A DNA stretch of 64,000 nt from Dyadobacter sp. CY323 (GCF_021390245.1 NZ_JAJUXH010000009.1:124001-188000); one strand, 5' to 3'. Positions 43,896-52,334 are shown, numbered from the stretch's first letter. Made by a program: numbers and translations. Notes: generated by a model from the sequence alone, not told the origin.

Positions 43896-44516
43896 ATGAA
43901 GAAGCAGATTCCCTTTTCTTTTTTACCAATCATTTGCATTCTTTCATTTGCCATCCTTCAATTTTCCTGCGACACGCTGCGTAAAGCGCCGGAGCGCTCC
44001 ACTTCTTCGCGTCCGGGAACACGTAAAACGTTGACGAACCGGAGGCCGGTCGCCAAAGCCCCGGTGCGCAAGCCAGCTGCCGCAACAAAACCTCAATATG
44101 CTCGTCCGGGATCTGTTTCAACAGCTGCCATTCCACAAGTCGTTCAGGTCGCGCGGACGTACACAGGCACTCCATATAGGTCGGGTGGTAATGATAAAAA
44201 CGGCATTGACTGCTCCGGGCTCATCTGCTCGGTTTATTCCGAAGTGGGCGTAAAAGTGCCGCGGATCTCCTGGCAGCAATCGGAATTTGGCCAGGAAGTA
44301 GCTAAATTAGAAGACATTAAAGCCGGAGACTGGCTCTTTTTTGTTCCCGAAGCCGGTAAGGAAGGATACGTTTCACACGCAGGAATTGTTACCGATGTGA
44401 GAGGTCAGCAGGAAATCATTTTTATTCATGCTTCTACTTCGCGCGGTGTTAGGGAGGATAATCTATTTTCTACTTATTTTAAGGGTCGCTTTGTAAAAGC
44501 AATGCGTCCATTTTGA
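43896..44516 (+). CDS. NlpC/P60-family peptidoglycan endopeptidase, lipoprotein
   Basis: A 206-residue lipoprotein with lipobox cysteine at position 25 (LQFSC). A basic, proline- and threonine-rich linker of about 50 residues is followed by the NlpC/P60 domain: TGTPYRSGGNDKNGIDCSGL (catalytic Cys), VSHAGIVTD (His) and HAST. It should hydrolyse gamma-glutamyl-diaminopimelate type bonds in the wall. The next gene (PmoC-like) begins 10 bases after its stop, so it likely heads a three-gene transcript, though the link between wall hydrolysis and the two membrane genes may be incidental. Confidence 0.93.
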   Translation: MKKQIPFSFLPIICILSFAILQFSCDTLRKAPERSTSSRPGTRKTLTNRRPVAKAPVRKPAAATKPQYARPGSVSTAAIPQVVQVARTYTGTPYRSGGNDKNGIDCSGLICSVYSEVGVKVPRISWQQSEFGQEVAKLEDIKAGDWLFFVPEAGKEGYVSHAGIVTDVRGQQEIIFIHASTSRGVREDNLFSTYFKGRFVKAMRPF

Positions 44517-44526
44517 CGATCAAATC

Positions 44527-45750
44527 ATGTCGACGACCCTCAGCCCTCCCCCACCGACGGACACTGCAAGAATGCACCTCGCGAAAAGTAGCCCCCGCAT
44601 TCCGGTGTACATTTTCGCAACTGTATTTGCCTCGTTCTGCGTCATCACAGGCCTAATCTGGGACATTTGCTGGCATTTGAGCATCGGCCGGGACGGATTG
44701 TTATCTCCTCCACACCTGGTCATTTACCTCGGCGCGGTTGTTTCAGGTTTGTTTTCAGGTTATGAGATTTTAAGAAAGACATTTTGGGGCAGTAAAGAAG
44801 AAAAAGCAACAAGCGTTAAGATTTGGGGCTTTTTTTACAGTTCACTCGGCTCGCTTTTCTGCGTGTGGGGCGCATTATCCATGCTCACTTCGGCCCCGTT
44901 TGATGACTGGTGGCACAACACTTATGGTCTGGATGTGACCATTCTTTCCCCGCCGCATACCGTGCTGATCCTCGGCATTATAGGCATCCAGTTTGGTGCG
45001 ATGATCAGTGTGATCGCGATTAAAAATCAGGTTAAGTTTTTAAAAAACATGACCACCAATCAGGAAAAAGCATTGAACTCCGTTTTGTTCGTGCTTTTTG
45101 CACTCTCTGCCGGTTTCCTGCTGACAATCTGGTATACACTGATATCAGAAGAATTGGGGCGAATGCGGGTTCGCCGGTCCAGCTTTTACATTTTCTCGGG
45201 AGCCGCATTTCCTATCTTATTAATGGCAGTCGGTAAAGCTGTCAACCATAAATGGACGATAACTGCCGTAGCCGCCGTTTACACGATTTTGATGCTGCTC
45301 ACATTATGGATCATTCCATTATTCCCGGCCGAACCCAAGCTCGGCCCCATTCTAAATCATTTCGATCATTATCAGGGCTTTCAGTTTCCATTGCTTTTAA
45401 TCTTACCAGCCTTCGCCATGGACTTGCTCAGACATCGTTTCGGTTACCTGAACGACTGGCAGTTGACACCCCTTCTCGGCTTCGCTTTCCTCATCGTATT
45501 TTTTGTAGTTCAATGGTTTTTCGGTGGTTTTTTAATGGAATCACCTTATGCGAGAAACTGGTTTTTTGGAAGTCACTATTGGTATTTTGGAAATCCGCCG
45601 GAATGGGAGTACCGGTACAAATTTGGCCCGTGGATGCTGGAAGACTTCGGCACACTGTCAAAAGGGTTAGGTATCGCTTTGATCGCAACATTAATTTCCA
45701 CCCGCATTGGCCTTGCCTGGGGCAATTGGATGCATAAAATTCAACGATGA
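44527..45750 (+). CDS. polytopic membrane protein with duplicated PmoC/AmoC-like D-x3-H...H motif
   Basis: A 407-residue protein with about nine hydrophobic helices and no signal peptide; family name unknown to me. It contains the same signature twice: D46, W49-H50, G54, D56, SPPH at 60-63, and D126, W129-H130, G134, D136, SPPH at 141-144. In each case the D-x3-H half lies after a helix and SPPH starts the next helix. The first copy has the spacing D, H at +4, H at +17, identical to Asp156, His160 and His173 of the copper-C site in PmoC (Methylococcus). A further HFDH lies at 278-281. The last bases overlap the next start (ATGA). Copper binding is inference. Confidence 0.75.
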   Translation: MSTTLSPPPPTDTARMHLAKSSPRIPVYIFATVFASFCVITGLIWDICWHLSIGRDGLLSPPHLVIYLGAVVSGLFSGYEILRKTFWGSKEEKATSVKIWGFFYSSLGSLFCVWGALSMLTSAPFDDWWHNTYGLDVTILSPPHTVLILGIIGIQFGAMISVIAIKNQVKFLKNMTTNQEKALNSVLFVLFALSAGFLLTIWYTLISEELGRMRVRRSSFYIFSGAAFPILLMAVGKAVNHKWTITAVAAVYTILMLLTLWIIPLFPAEPKLGPILNHFDHYQGFQFPLLLILPAFAMDLLRHRFGYLNDWQLTPLLGFAFLIVFFVVQWFFGGFLMESPYARNWFFGSHYWYFGNPPEWEYRYKFGPWMLEDFGTLSKGLGIALIATLISTRIGLAWGNWMHKIQR

Positions 45751-47402
45751 AAACGTTTTTATCTCTCGCACTTTTATTGATTTGTTCCGTTGCCCAGGCT
45801 CACGTGGGAAGTTCGGGCGTACAAATGCAGGGACAAGCCGGACCCTACAAAGTCCTGGTGAGCATTCAGCCCCCGGATGTAATCCCCGGTACCGCAAAAG
45901 TTTCGGTATTCATCGAGAATCCCGGTGTTACCCGGGTTGCCGCACGTCCGGTTTATTTTTATTCCGGTGATAAAGGTGCGCCATCTGCAGACGAACTTGC
46001 CCAGGTACCGGATCAGAAGGGCCAGTTTCAGGGAGTAATCTGGTTAATGGAATGGGGCTCGTCGAGCGCCCAGTTCACCATTGAGGGAGCAAATGGAAAA
46101 GGCGAGATGATTGTTCCCATTGTGGCTGTTTCCACCGCAGAAAGAGATATGCCCAAACAACTTGGGATCGGATTGAGCATACTCGGTGTCATTCTTTTTC
46201 TTTTGATGATCACTACCATCGGGGCCAGTGTCGGTGACGGACTTTTGAAACCCGGCGAAGTACTAACCGTTTCACAAAAGCGAAAAAAACGGATTAACAT
46301 GGGCATTGCTGTCCTTGTGTGTACATTGATATTATATGGCGGAAGCAGCTGGTGGGATAGCTGGGCTGCTGAATACAAACAATGGCTTTACAAACCAATT
46401 AAAGGAAATGCGGCAGTTTTGGATAATTCAGATCAGCGGATTTTCCAGCTAAAAATAGACACGCGCGAATGGGACAAAAAGTCACGCGGAAGTATGCTCA
46501 GTACGCTGATACCTGATCACGGAAAGCTGATGCACACTTTTTTGATCCGTATGCCCGGGCTCGACGCATTTGCCCACATCCATCCCGAACGGAAAGACAG
46601 CGTCACATTTGAAGCACTTTTACCAAAGTTACCCGCAGGAAAATACATTGCTTACTCAGACATTGTTCAGTTTTCCGGGTTCGCCGAGACGATCGTAGAT
46701 ACGCTGGTAATCGGCGCTCCAAACGAAAATCTCCTGACAACTTCCGAATTGACCGGAGAAGATACCTATGTAGTTACCGACCCGATCGACCTCCCTGGAA
46801 AAGCTTCATTGATGGATGAAAATGTGGTGATCTGCGGCCAGCCGGGCACTAAAACTGTTTTCAAAGACGGCTCCTATGCCATTTGGGAAGGCAAGCCCGA
46901 CAAAGCTCTTGAGGCAGGAAAACCGTATCAGCTCAATTTTGAGATCTTTAATCCCGATGGTAGCCCATGCCTGCCTGAACCTTACCTGGGAATGACGGGC
47001 CACGTGGCCGTGATCCGGTCGGATGGTTCCGTTTATATCCATTTGCATCCGTCTGGCTCCATTGCCATGGCAGCCGGAACACGTTTTCAAAACCGCATTG
47101 CCGATACTGCAAAAGTGGTCAAACGACCATCTCCTGCGATCTTCAGAGATAGTGTTGATCAACATCTCGCCCGGTTAAAAGCGATGTCAACCCTGGAACG
47201 CGAAGAATTCCTGATGACTGAAATGGGTATGTACAACAGCACGGGAACTGGAATGAACGGAATGGAGCATGGCAACCGCATTTCGTTTCCTTATGCATTT
47301 CCGAGAGATGGACGTTACCGCATTTTCCTACAGGTAAAACGCAACGAAAAAGTGATGACGGGCGCGTTTGATGTGAAGGTCAAAGATTCAACGACTCTTT
47401 AG
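45747..47402 (+). CDS. exported two-helix protein with mature N-terminal His and two HxHP motifs (PmoB-like layout)
   Basis: A 551-residue protein starting 4 bases inside the previous gene (ATGA). The signal peptide ends at AQA, so the mature chain should start with His19 (HVGSSG). A first periplasmic beta domain spans about 19-135 and has no other histidine. Two membrane helices follow at about 139-160 and 184-203, then a large periplasmic region with H258, H263, HIHP at 277-280, and later EPYLGMTGH with HLHP at 432-435. N-terminal His, two central helices and a second outer domain recall PmoB of particulate methane monooxygenase, but PmoB's HxH lies in its first domain. Family name unknown. 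Confidence 0.7.
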   Translation: MKTFLSLALLLICSVAQAHVGSSGVQMQGQAGPYKVLVSIQPPDVIPGTAKVSVFIENPGVTRVAARPVYFYSGDKGAPSADELAQVPDQKGQFQGVIWLMEWGSSSAQFTIEGANGKGEMIVPIVAVSTAERDMPKQLGIGLSILGVILFLLMITTIGASVGDGLLKPGEVLTVSQKRKKRINMGIAVLVCTLILYGGSSWWDSWAAEYKQWLYKPIKGNAAVLDNSDQRIFQLKIDTREWDKKSRGSMLSTLIPDHGKLMHTFLIRMPGLDAFAHIHPERKDSVTFEALLPKLPAGKYIAYSDIVQFSGFAETIVDTLVIGAPNENLLTTSELTGEDTYVVTDPIDLPGKASLMDENVVICGQPGTKTVFKDGSYAIWEGKPDKALEAGKPYQLNFEIFNPDGSPCLPEPYLGMTGHVAVIRSDGSVYIHLHPSGSIAMAAGTRFQNRIADTAKVVKRPSPAIFRDSVDQHLARLKAMSTLEREEFLMTEMGMYNSTGTGMNGMEHGNRISFPYAFPRDGRYRIFLQVKRNEKVMTGAFDVKVKDSTTL

Positions 47403-47407
47403 TGCAT

Positions 47408-48064
47408 TCAAAACAATTCCTGGATTTTGGCAAAAGACAGGTCTTTGTAATTTTCAACATAAAAATTACAAGGTGGTAATTCATCTGCTGAATGCGAGCT
47501 GAGAACACCTACTACCCGCATTCCTGCGTTCAGCGCAGCGGTAACACCTGAAAAAGAGTCTTCGAAAACAACGCATTGGTCTGGGGTTACTCCCAGATTT
47601 TTTGCGGATGTGAGATATACCTCAGGATCCGGCTTGTGCTTTTTTACATTTTCACTTGCCAGGATCGAACCTAAATGTGAGCGAACCGGTACTTTACTTA
47701 ATATTAATTCCAGATTTGCGTGCGGAGCGGAAGTTGCAACACCCAGTTCGACGCCGTGTTGTTTCAAATCCTCCATGAATTCTACAATACCTTCAATCGG
47801 CTTAATGTAAGGTTCATAAATCTGCCGGAAAAGACTTTCTTTTTCATCCTCCATCTGCAACAATTCTTCGCCTTCCACAACACGTTGAAGGAAATGGCTG
47901 AGAATATAACTATTGCTTTTCCCAAACATATGCTGCGCGAATTCCTCGTCTGTCGGCGCCAGGTCGCGTCTCGAGAAAAACTCTCTGAATGCTTTTGAAT
48001 GGTACGGATTGGTATGGCAAATGACGCCATCCATGTCGAATATGACTGCGATTTTCTCTTTCAT
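47408..48064 (-). CDS. HAD-superfamily phosphatase, beta-phosphoglucomutase-like
   Basis: A 218-residue cytoplasmic enzyme with HAD motifs: I in VIFDMDGVICHT (nucleophile Asp and Asp+2), a helical cap, motif II around GVATSAPHAN, the lysine in HKPDPEVY and the acidic motif VFEDSFSGV. It resembles the beta-phosphoglucomutase and sugar-phosphate phosphatase subgroup. The substrate is unknown. It converges on the PmoB-like gene with a 5-base gap and no visible terminator between them. Confidence 0.9.
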   Translation of the reverse strand: MKEKIAVIFDMDGVICHTNPYHSKAFREFFSRRDLAPTDEEFAQHMFGKSNSYILSHFLQRVVEGEELLQMEDEKESLFRQIYEPYIKPIEGIVEFMEDLKQHGVELGVATSAPHANLELILSKVPVRSHLGSILASENVKKHKPDPEVYLTSAKNLGVTPDQCVVFEDSFSGVTAALNAGMRVVGVLSSHSADELPPCNFYVENYKDLSFAKIQELF

Positions 48065-48312
48065 CCCGCAAATTTAATGATTGACAGAGATTGTTTAAAA
48101 GCAAAAAACCGGACAATTTCGATTCGACGTTTTTATGATTTCCCCGGATATCATGTCAGACTTTTAAATTATCAATAGCAATTAATAAGGTTATTCTATT
48201 AAATTTACCATACACAGGTTTACTTTTCGCGACTATTAGTCTACAACCTTTAAAACTCAGACACTTGAAACTCTCCGATTCACTAATATTGTGCTTTAAT
48301 TAATTGTCGTGT

Positions 48313-48771
48313 ATGAATGAATTAGAAAGGATAAACAACGGGGTCAGTCCACAACCGTTAGCTAGCAATAACAGCCTGTCCTCCCTCGAAATATATGATA
48401 AATTTGGAGCTATGGCTTATGGAATCATACTACAGATCCTGCCACAGCCGCATTTGGCCCAGGAAGTGTTGGTCAGCGTATTTTCTTCCCCCCAGTTACA
48501 ATCCTGCAACAGTTACCCGTTTACCTTTGCGGCATGCGTGATCAAGCTGGCGAGGGCAAAGGCAGTGGAAGCAAAACGCAAGCTCACAGCACTGGTTCCG
48601 GCAAATGAGGAAGATGCCGTCGATGCCGATTCCCTATCACCTCAAAATATATTCGAACTTGCTTTCCGTCAGGGATTTACTCCCGATGAAGTTGCCAAGA
48701 AACTGAATATTACCAAATCAGAAGTTCTCCGGAGCTTTCATGACTTTTTCAAATCGTATCGCAACGCATAA
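48313..48771 (+). CDS. degenerate sigma-70-like protein (region 4 HTH)
   Basis: The ATG at 48313 gives 152 residues (an in-frame TTG lies three codons upstream). The C-terminal part ELAFRQGFTPDEVAKKLNI followed by TKSEVLRSFHDFF is a sigma-region-4 type helix-turn-helix; the N-terminal YDKFGAMAYGIILQIL and following resemble region 2 of ECF factors but lack its aromatic DNA-melting cluster. It is followed after 12 bases by a predicted anti-sigma protein, which supports a sigma role. It could be an active diverged sigma factor or a sigma-like regulator. Confidence 0.6.
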   Translation: MNELERINNGVSPQPLASNNSLSSLEIYDKFGAMAYGIILQILPQPHLAQEVLVSVFSSPQLQSCNSYPFTFAACVIKLARAKAVEAKRKLTALVPANEEDAVDADSLSPQNIFELAFRQGFTPDEVAKKLNITKSEVLRSFHDFFKSYRNA

Positions 48772-48783
48772 TCAGAACACACT

Positions 48784-49245
48784 TTGAAAACACAGGAATT
48801 TATCGAAAGTGGAATTTTAGAATCGCATTTACTCGGTTTTGCCACAAATGAAGAACAGGAACAAGTGAAGCAGATGATGTCGGCGGATCGCGAGCTCGCT
48901 GATTATGTATTGAATCTTGAATCGGATATCAGAAGCTATTTCGTCCACGAATCTGTCACTCCACCGACTGCTGTACGTGAGATTATACAGTTACGGAACC
49001 TTCGCGAAAGGAAAGAAAAGCATGCTTTCAAGTCGGCTGATCAGGACATCAAAGCGCCTTATCTTGACATTGAGGTCAATGATACGCACATGAAGGTTCA
49101 TAAGTTTTGGCGGCCTGCTTTTATAGCGGTTTTTGTCTTGTCCAAAATATTTTTGATCGCCGGGTTATATTATTATTTCAAATCTGCCAGCCAGGCCGAG
49201 GAATTGCAAAAGCTTAAAGCTCAGCAAGTCGAGCAACTTAAATAG
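48784..49245 (+). CDS. anti-sigma factor, RskA-like, TTG start
   Basis: The conserved start of the family, KTQEFIESGILESHLLGFA, demands initiation at the TTG codon at 48784; no ATG precedes it in frame. In 153 residues, the N-terminal anti-sigma helix bundle (about 1-75, with NEEQEQVKQMMSADRELADYV) is followed by one transmembrane helix at about 113-131 and a short charged periplasmic tail. That tail is much shorter than in full RskA, so signal input may differ. It pairs with the sigma-like gene 12 bases upstream. Confidence 0.75.
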   Translation: MKTQEFIESGILESHLLGFATNEEQEQVKQMMSADRELADYVLNLESDIRSYFVHESVTPPTAVREIIQLRNLRERKEKHAFKSADQDIKAPYLDIEVNDTHMKVHKFWRPAFIAVFVLSKIFLIAGLYYYFKSASQAEELQKLKAQQVEQLK

Positions 49246-49348
49246 TATTCTTACACTTTTCTATTTTCTATTCCCAATTTCAAAAAAATCTCACCTGCGA
49301 GGTGTGACCAATCGCTGATTCCCACGTCTAAGCTTAAGAAAGAATTAT

Positions 49349-49356
49349 TATATTTG
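49349..49356 (+). promoter_or_regulatory. -7 box upstream of the 56-residue gene and ispF
   Basis: TATATTTG matches TAnnTTTG exactly and lies 17 bases before the ATG at 49373, which would leave a leader of about ten bases. Confidence 0.45.
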
Positions 49357-49372
49357 TTTAAGCACTATTTAC

Positions 49373-49543
49373 ATGAAGGACAACGAAAGAATCAGTAATC
49401 CGGAAGAATTTATGGCGGAGTTCCTTCATCGTCTGGATCGTTGGGAAGATGGTCAAACCGAACTAAGGTTTGGTCAGAAAAGCCTGCACACAAGAATCGG
49501 TTCTCTGGAAGAAATCGCTAACCTTCTGAATTTTTTTAAATAG
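49373..49543 (+). CDS. 56-residue acidic/basic protein of unknown function
   Basis: A small ORF with ATG at 49373 and TAG at 49541-49543. The predicted peptide is soluble and amphipathic: MKDNERISNPEEFMAEFLHR at the start, a middle with WEDGQTELRFGQKS and a C-terminal helix SLEEIANLLNFFK. A TATATTTG promoter box lies just upstream, and ispF begins 10 bases after the stop, so the two may be co-transcribed. I recognise no family. Coding potential is supported by spacing, promoter box and non-random amino-acid composition. Confidence 0.5.
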   Translation: MKDNERISNPEEFMAEFLHRLDRWEDGQTELRFGQKSLHTRIGSLEEIANLLNFFK

Positions 49544-49553
49544 CTGAGTTTAC

Positions 49554-50048
49554 ATGCTCCCGTTCCGCGTAGGTCAAGGTTATGACGTTCATCAATTAGT
49601 AGAAGGCAGGCCGTTCTGGCTTGGAGGCATTTTAATCCCGCACACGCACGGCGCAAACGGACATTCCGACGCGGACGTCGTTTGCCACGTGCTGTGCGAC
49701 GCACTTTTGGGCGCAGCAAACCTTCGCAATATCGGCTACCATTTTTCAGATAAGGATCCGCAATGGAAAGGTGTGGACAGTAAGATCCTGCTGTCGAAAG
49801 TAATGGAGATGATCCGGGAAAAAGGCTATGAGGTGGGTAATGTGGACGTGACGATTGTTTTGCAAAATCCAAAACTGAACCCGCATATTCCGGCGATGAA
49901 AACTTGTCTGGCGGAAGTTACTAATATTGCCGAAGAAGATATTTCCATTAAAGCAACCACTTCCGAGCATCTGGGATTTGTGGGAAGAGAAGAAGGTATT
50001 GCCGCCCATTGTATTGCATTGATCTATAAACCCGGCGTCACTCAGTAG
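49554..50048 (+). CDS. ispF: 2-C-methyl-D-erythritol 2,4-cyclodiphosphate synthase
   Basis: Fifth step of the non-mevalonate isoprenoid pathway. The 164-residue protein has zinc ligands in GQGYDVHQL (Asp, His) and the HGANGHSDADVVCHVLCDALLGA block, then the conserved YHFSDKDPQWKGVDS and TTSEHLGFVGREEGIAAHC. All are intact. It follows the 56-residue gene by 10 bases and precedes the amidohydrolase gene by 33 bases. Confidence 0.97.
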   Translation: MLPFRVGQGYDVHQLVEGRPFWLGGILIPHTHGANGHSDADVVCHVLCDALLGAANLRNIGYHFSDKDPQWKGVDSKILLSKVMEMIREKGYEVGNVDVTIVLQNPKLNPHIPAMKTCLAEVTNIAEEDISIKATTSEHLGFVGREEGIAAHCIALIYKPGVTQ

Positions 50049-50081
50049 ACGTATTTATCTAAACAAATCCCGAATTCCTGC

Positions 50082-51215
50082 ATGAAGAAAATCCTACTCT
50101 CCCTGACCATTTTAGCAAGTGCATTCATCAGCTGCCGCGCGCAGGAAGCCACCCAGATCACGCAGCCGCTGGGTTTTGAAGAGTACGATCCCATTTCTAC
50201 ATTAAAAGTCGAGGAGCATCCGTTAAAACGGGCGAAATTCCCTTTTATCGATGTACATAATCACCAGTATCAAATGCCAACCCAGGACCTGAAAGCATTA
50301 ACTGCTCAGATGGACAGTCTGAATATGGGTATTATGGTCAATTTGAGTGGCCGCGGCTGGTCTCAGGAATGGAGTGAAGGGACTGCGACATTGAAAGGTT
50401 CCATCGAAAATGTGGCAAAGAATCAGCCGAAACGCATTGCTGTTTTTACCAATCTGCAATTCAAAGGTTTTGGCGAAAAAGACTGGACTTCAAAGACAGT
50501 CGCCCAGCTGGAAGAAGATGTAAAAATGGGTGCGAAAGGATTAAAAATTTATAAAAACCTAGGTTTCAGCGGTTTGAAAGACGATAAAGGAAATCGCATA
50601 TCCGTGAGCGATTCCCGGTTGCAGCCGGTTTGGCAAAAATGCGGGGAATTGGGTATTCCGGTACTTATCCATACTGCGGACGTGCCGTCTTTCTGGGATC
50701 CGATGGACAGGTATAATGAGCGTTGGCTGGAATTAAAAACGCATCCTGGCCGCCGCCGGGGAGCAAACGACCCCATACCTTTCGATTCGCTCATTGCGGA
50801 GCAGCATGCCATTTTTCGCAAAAACCCGAAAACCATCTTTATTAATGCGCATATGGGCTGGTATCCGAACAATTTGAAGAAACTGGATAGCCTCATGACC
50901 GCATTCCCAAATATGTATGTCGAGATCGGGGCGGTGATTGCGGAGTTGGGAAGGCAGCCGAGAACCGGTAAAAAGTTTTTTGACAAATATCAGGACCGGG
51001 TACTATTCGGAAAAGACAGCTGGGTGCCGGCCGAATATGCAACCTATTTCCGCGTGCTGGAAACCGAAGATGAGTATTTCCCTTATCACAAAAAATACCA
51101 CGCATTCTGGCGCATGTACGGAATGGGGCTTTCTGACGAGGTTTTGAAAAAGCTTTACTATAAAAACGCACTCAAAATCATCCCCGGACTCGATAAAAGC
51201 CAGTTTCCCAAATAA
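50082..51215 (+). CDS. exported amidohydrolase (amidohydrolase-2 family)
   Basis: A 377-residue protein with an N-terminal export signal (MKKILLSLTILASAFISC, a possible lipobox at Cys18). The metal-dependent TIM-barrel hydrolase shows VHNHQY (H-x-H), KIYKNLGFSG, the IPVLIHTADVPSFWDP strand, IFINAHMGWYPNN and RVLFGKDSWV with the final Asp. It probably hydrolyses or decarboxylates a small organic compound; the substrate is not indicated. It ends four bases before the stop of a convergent TPR gene. Confidence 0.88.
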   Translation: MKKILLSLTILASAFISCRAQEATQITQPLGFEEYDPISTLKVEEHPLKRAKFPFIDVHNHQYQMPTQDLKALTAQMDSLNMGIMVNLSGRGWSQEWSEGTATLKGSIENVAKNQPKRIAVFTNLQFKGFGEKDWTSKTVAQLEEDVKMGAKGLKIYKNLGFSGLKDDKGNRISVSDSRLQPVWQKCGELGIPVLIHTADVPSFWDPMDRYNERWLELKTHPGRRRGANDPIPFDSLIAEQHAIFRKNPKTIFINAHMGWYPNNLKKLDSLMTAFPNMYVEIGAVIAELGRQPRTGKKFFDKYQDRVLFGKDSWVPAEYATYFRVLETEDEYFPYHKKYHAFWRMYGMGLSDEVLKKLYYKNALKIIPGLDKSQFPK

Positions 51216-51218
51216 GCA

Positions 51219-52334
51219 TTATTTGAAGGACTTCGCTTCTTTTATCACCGACCTGTATTCTGCCTTATCCAGGCATTTCTTGTAGTAATCCTTGGCTTTT
51301 GCTTTGTTACCGGCGCGGGCAGAAATTCTTGCCAGACCAGCGTATGCGAGCGCGTGGTACTCTTTGGTATACTGATCGTCATGAGGTGTTTTCAACGCGA
51401 GCAAATATTCCTTTTGCGCATTTGCATCATTTTTATCAGCTTTTTCATCCAAGATACCCTGAAAAGTACGCCATGCAATGGGATAAAATCCACTGTTGAT
51501 CTTCCTAAGAATCGCAATGTCTCTTTTGGCCTGCTCATACTTTCCAGCTAAAACCAGAGACTCAATGTTTTTCATGAGATAAAGTGGGTTTCTCGGATAC
51601 ATGTCGACAAGTTTGTCCATATAAACCACTGCCTTCTCCGGCTTCATTTCGTATTTCAGGTAGATGTGTGATATATAAAAGCAAGCCTCGGCTTTGGTAA
51701 TGGTACCGACTTTCGTTGCATTCTCCATTTGCCTCAAACCCAATGCCTTATCGCCGTTTTTAAAAAAAACTAAAAGCGGTTTCACAATCGGATGTTCCTC
51801 GGGATACACTTCAACATAGTAATTATACATCCCGGAAGTGAAGTAAAATTCCGGGTTTTTATTAATAAGTTTCAAGCCTTCCACGAATGCATTATATGCC
51901 TTTTTACCTTCTCCGGCCGCATTTACCATTTCCCCGCGGTAATTGTAAATCATCGCCATGTAACCCCGGGCAACCATGGTATAAAATACTGCCTCGGGAT
52001 CGAGACTATTTTTCCCGTATTTCTTATTTATTGCTTCAAGGCATTGATCCAGTTTGTGGATGTATTCCTTCGATTTGGTGGGGTTATCCTTAATGGGCAT
52101 GTATTTCCAAAAAAGGACGAACGAATCAAGAATGTACGAAACGGGGTGATTCGGATACTTTTTTTCAACCTGGTCCATATACACATTCGCCTCGTCAAAC
52201 TCATAATTGTAAATTTTATCAAGGCTGTTCTGAACATTTTTTAAGGTTGCAGGATCATTCAGTAATTGAGCTTGAAGCGAAGGAATTGAAAAAAAGAAAA
52301 GTAAAAAAAGAAGTACGCGAATTGATTTTTGCAT
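51219..52334 (-). CDS. exported TPR-like helical-repeat protein
   Basis: A 371-residue protein with a clear signal peptide (IRVLLFLLFFFSIPSLQAQ). The mature part consists of helical hairpins with TPR character, such as YNYEFDEANVYMDQVEKKYP, and the C-terminal YAGLARISARAGNKAKAKDYYKKCLDKAEY. It is likely a periplasmic scaffold; partners are unknown. It is convergent with the amidohydrolase gene (3-base gap) and lies head to head with the M16 peptidase gene. Confidence 0.8.
   Translation of the reverse strand: MQKSIRVLLFLLFFFSIPSLQAQLLNDPATLKNVQNSLDKIYNYEFDEANVYMDQVEKKYPNHPVSYILDSFVLFWKYMPIKDNPTKSKEYIHKLDQCLEAINKKYGKNSLDPEAVFYTMVARGYMAMIYNYRGEMVNAAGEGKKAYNAFVEGLKLINKNPEFYFTSGMYNYYVEVYPEEHPIVKPLLVFFKNGDKALGLRQMENATKVGTITKAEACFYISHIYLKYEMKPEKAVVYMDKLVDMYPRNPLYLMKNIESLVLAGKYEQAKRDIAILRKINSGFYPIAWRTFQGILDEKADKNDANAQKEYLLALKTPHDDQYTKEYHALAYAGLARISARAGNKAKAKDYYKKCLDKAEYRSVIKEAKSFK

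Noticed and set aside
49275-49302. Minus-strand terminator (CACCTCGCAGGTG hairpin followed by T-run)
   Set aside because: The structure is good, but no minus-strand gene lies upstream of it; it may be a chance hairpin or serve antisense transcription.
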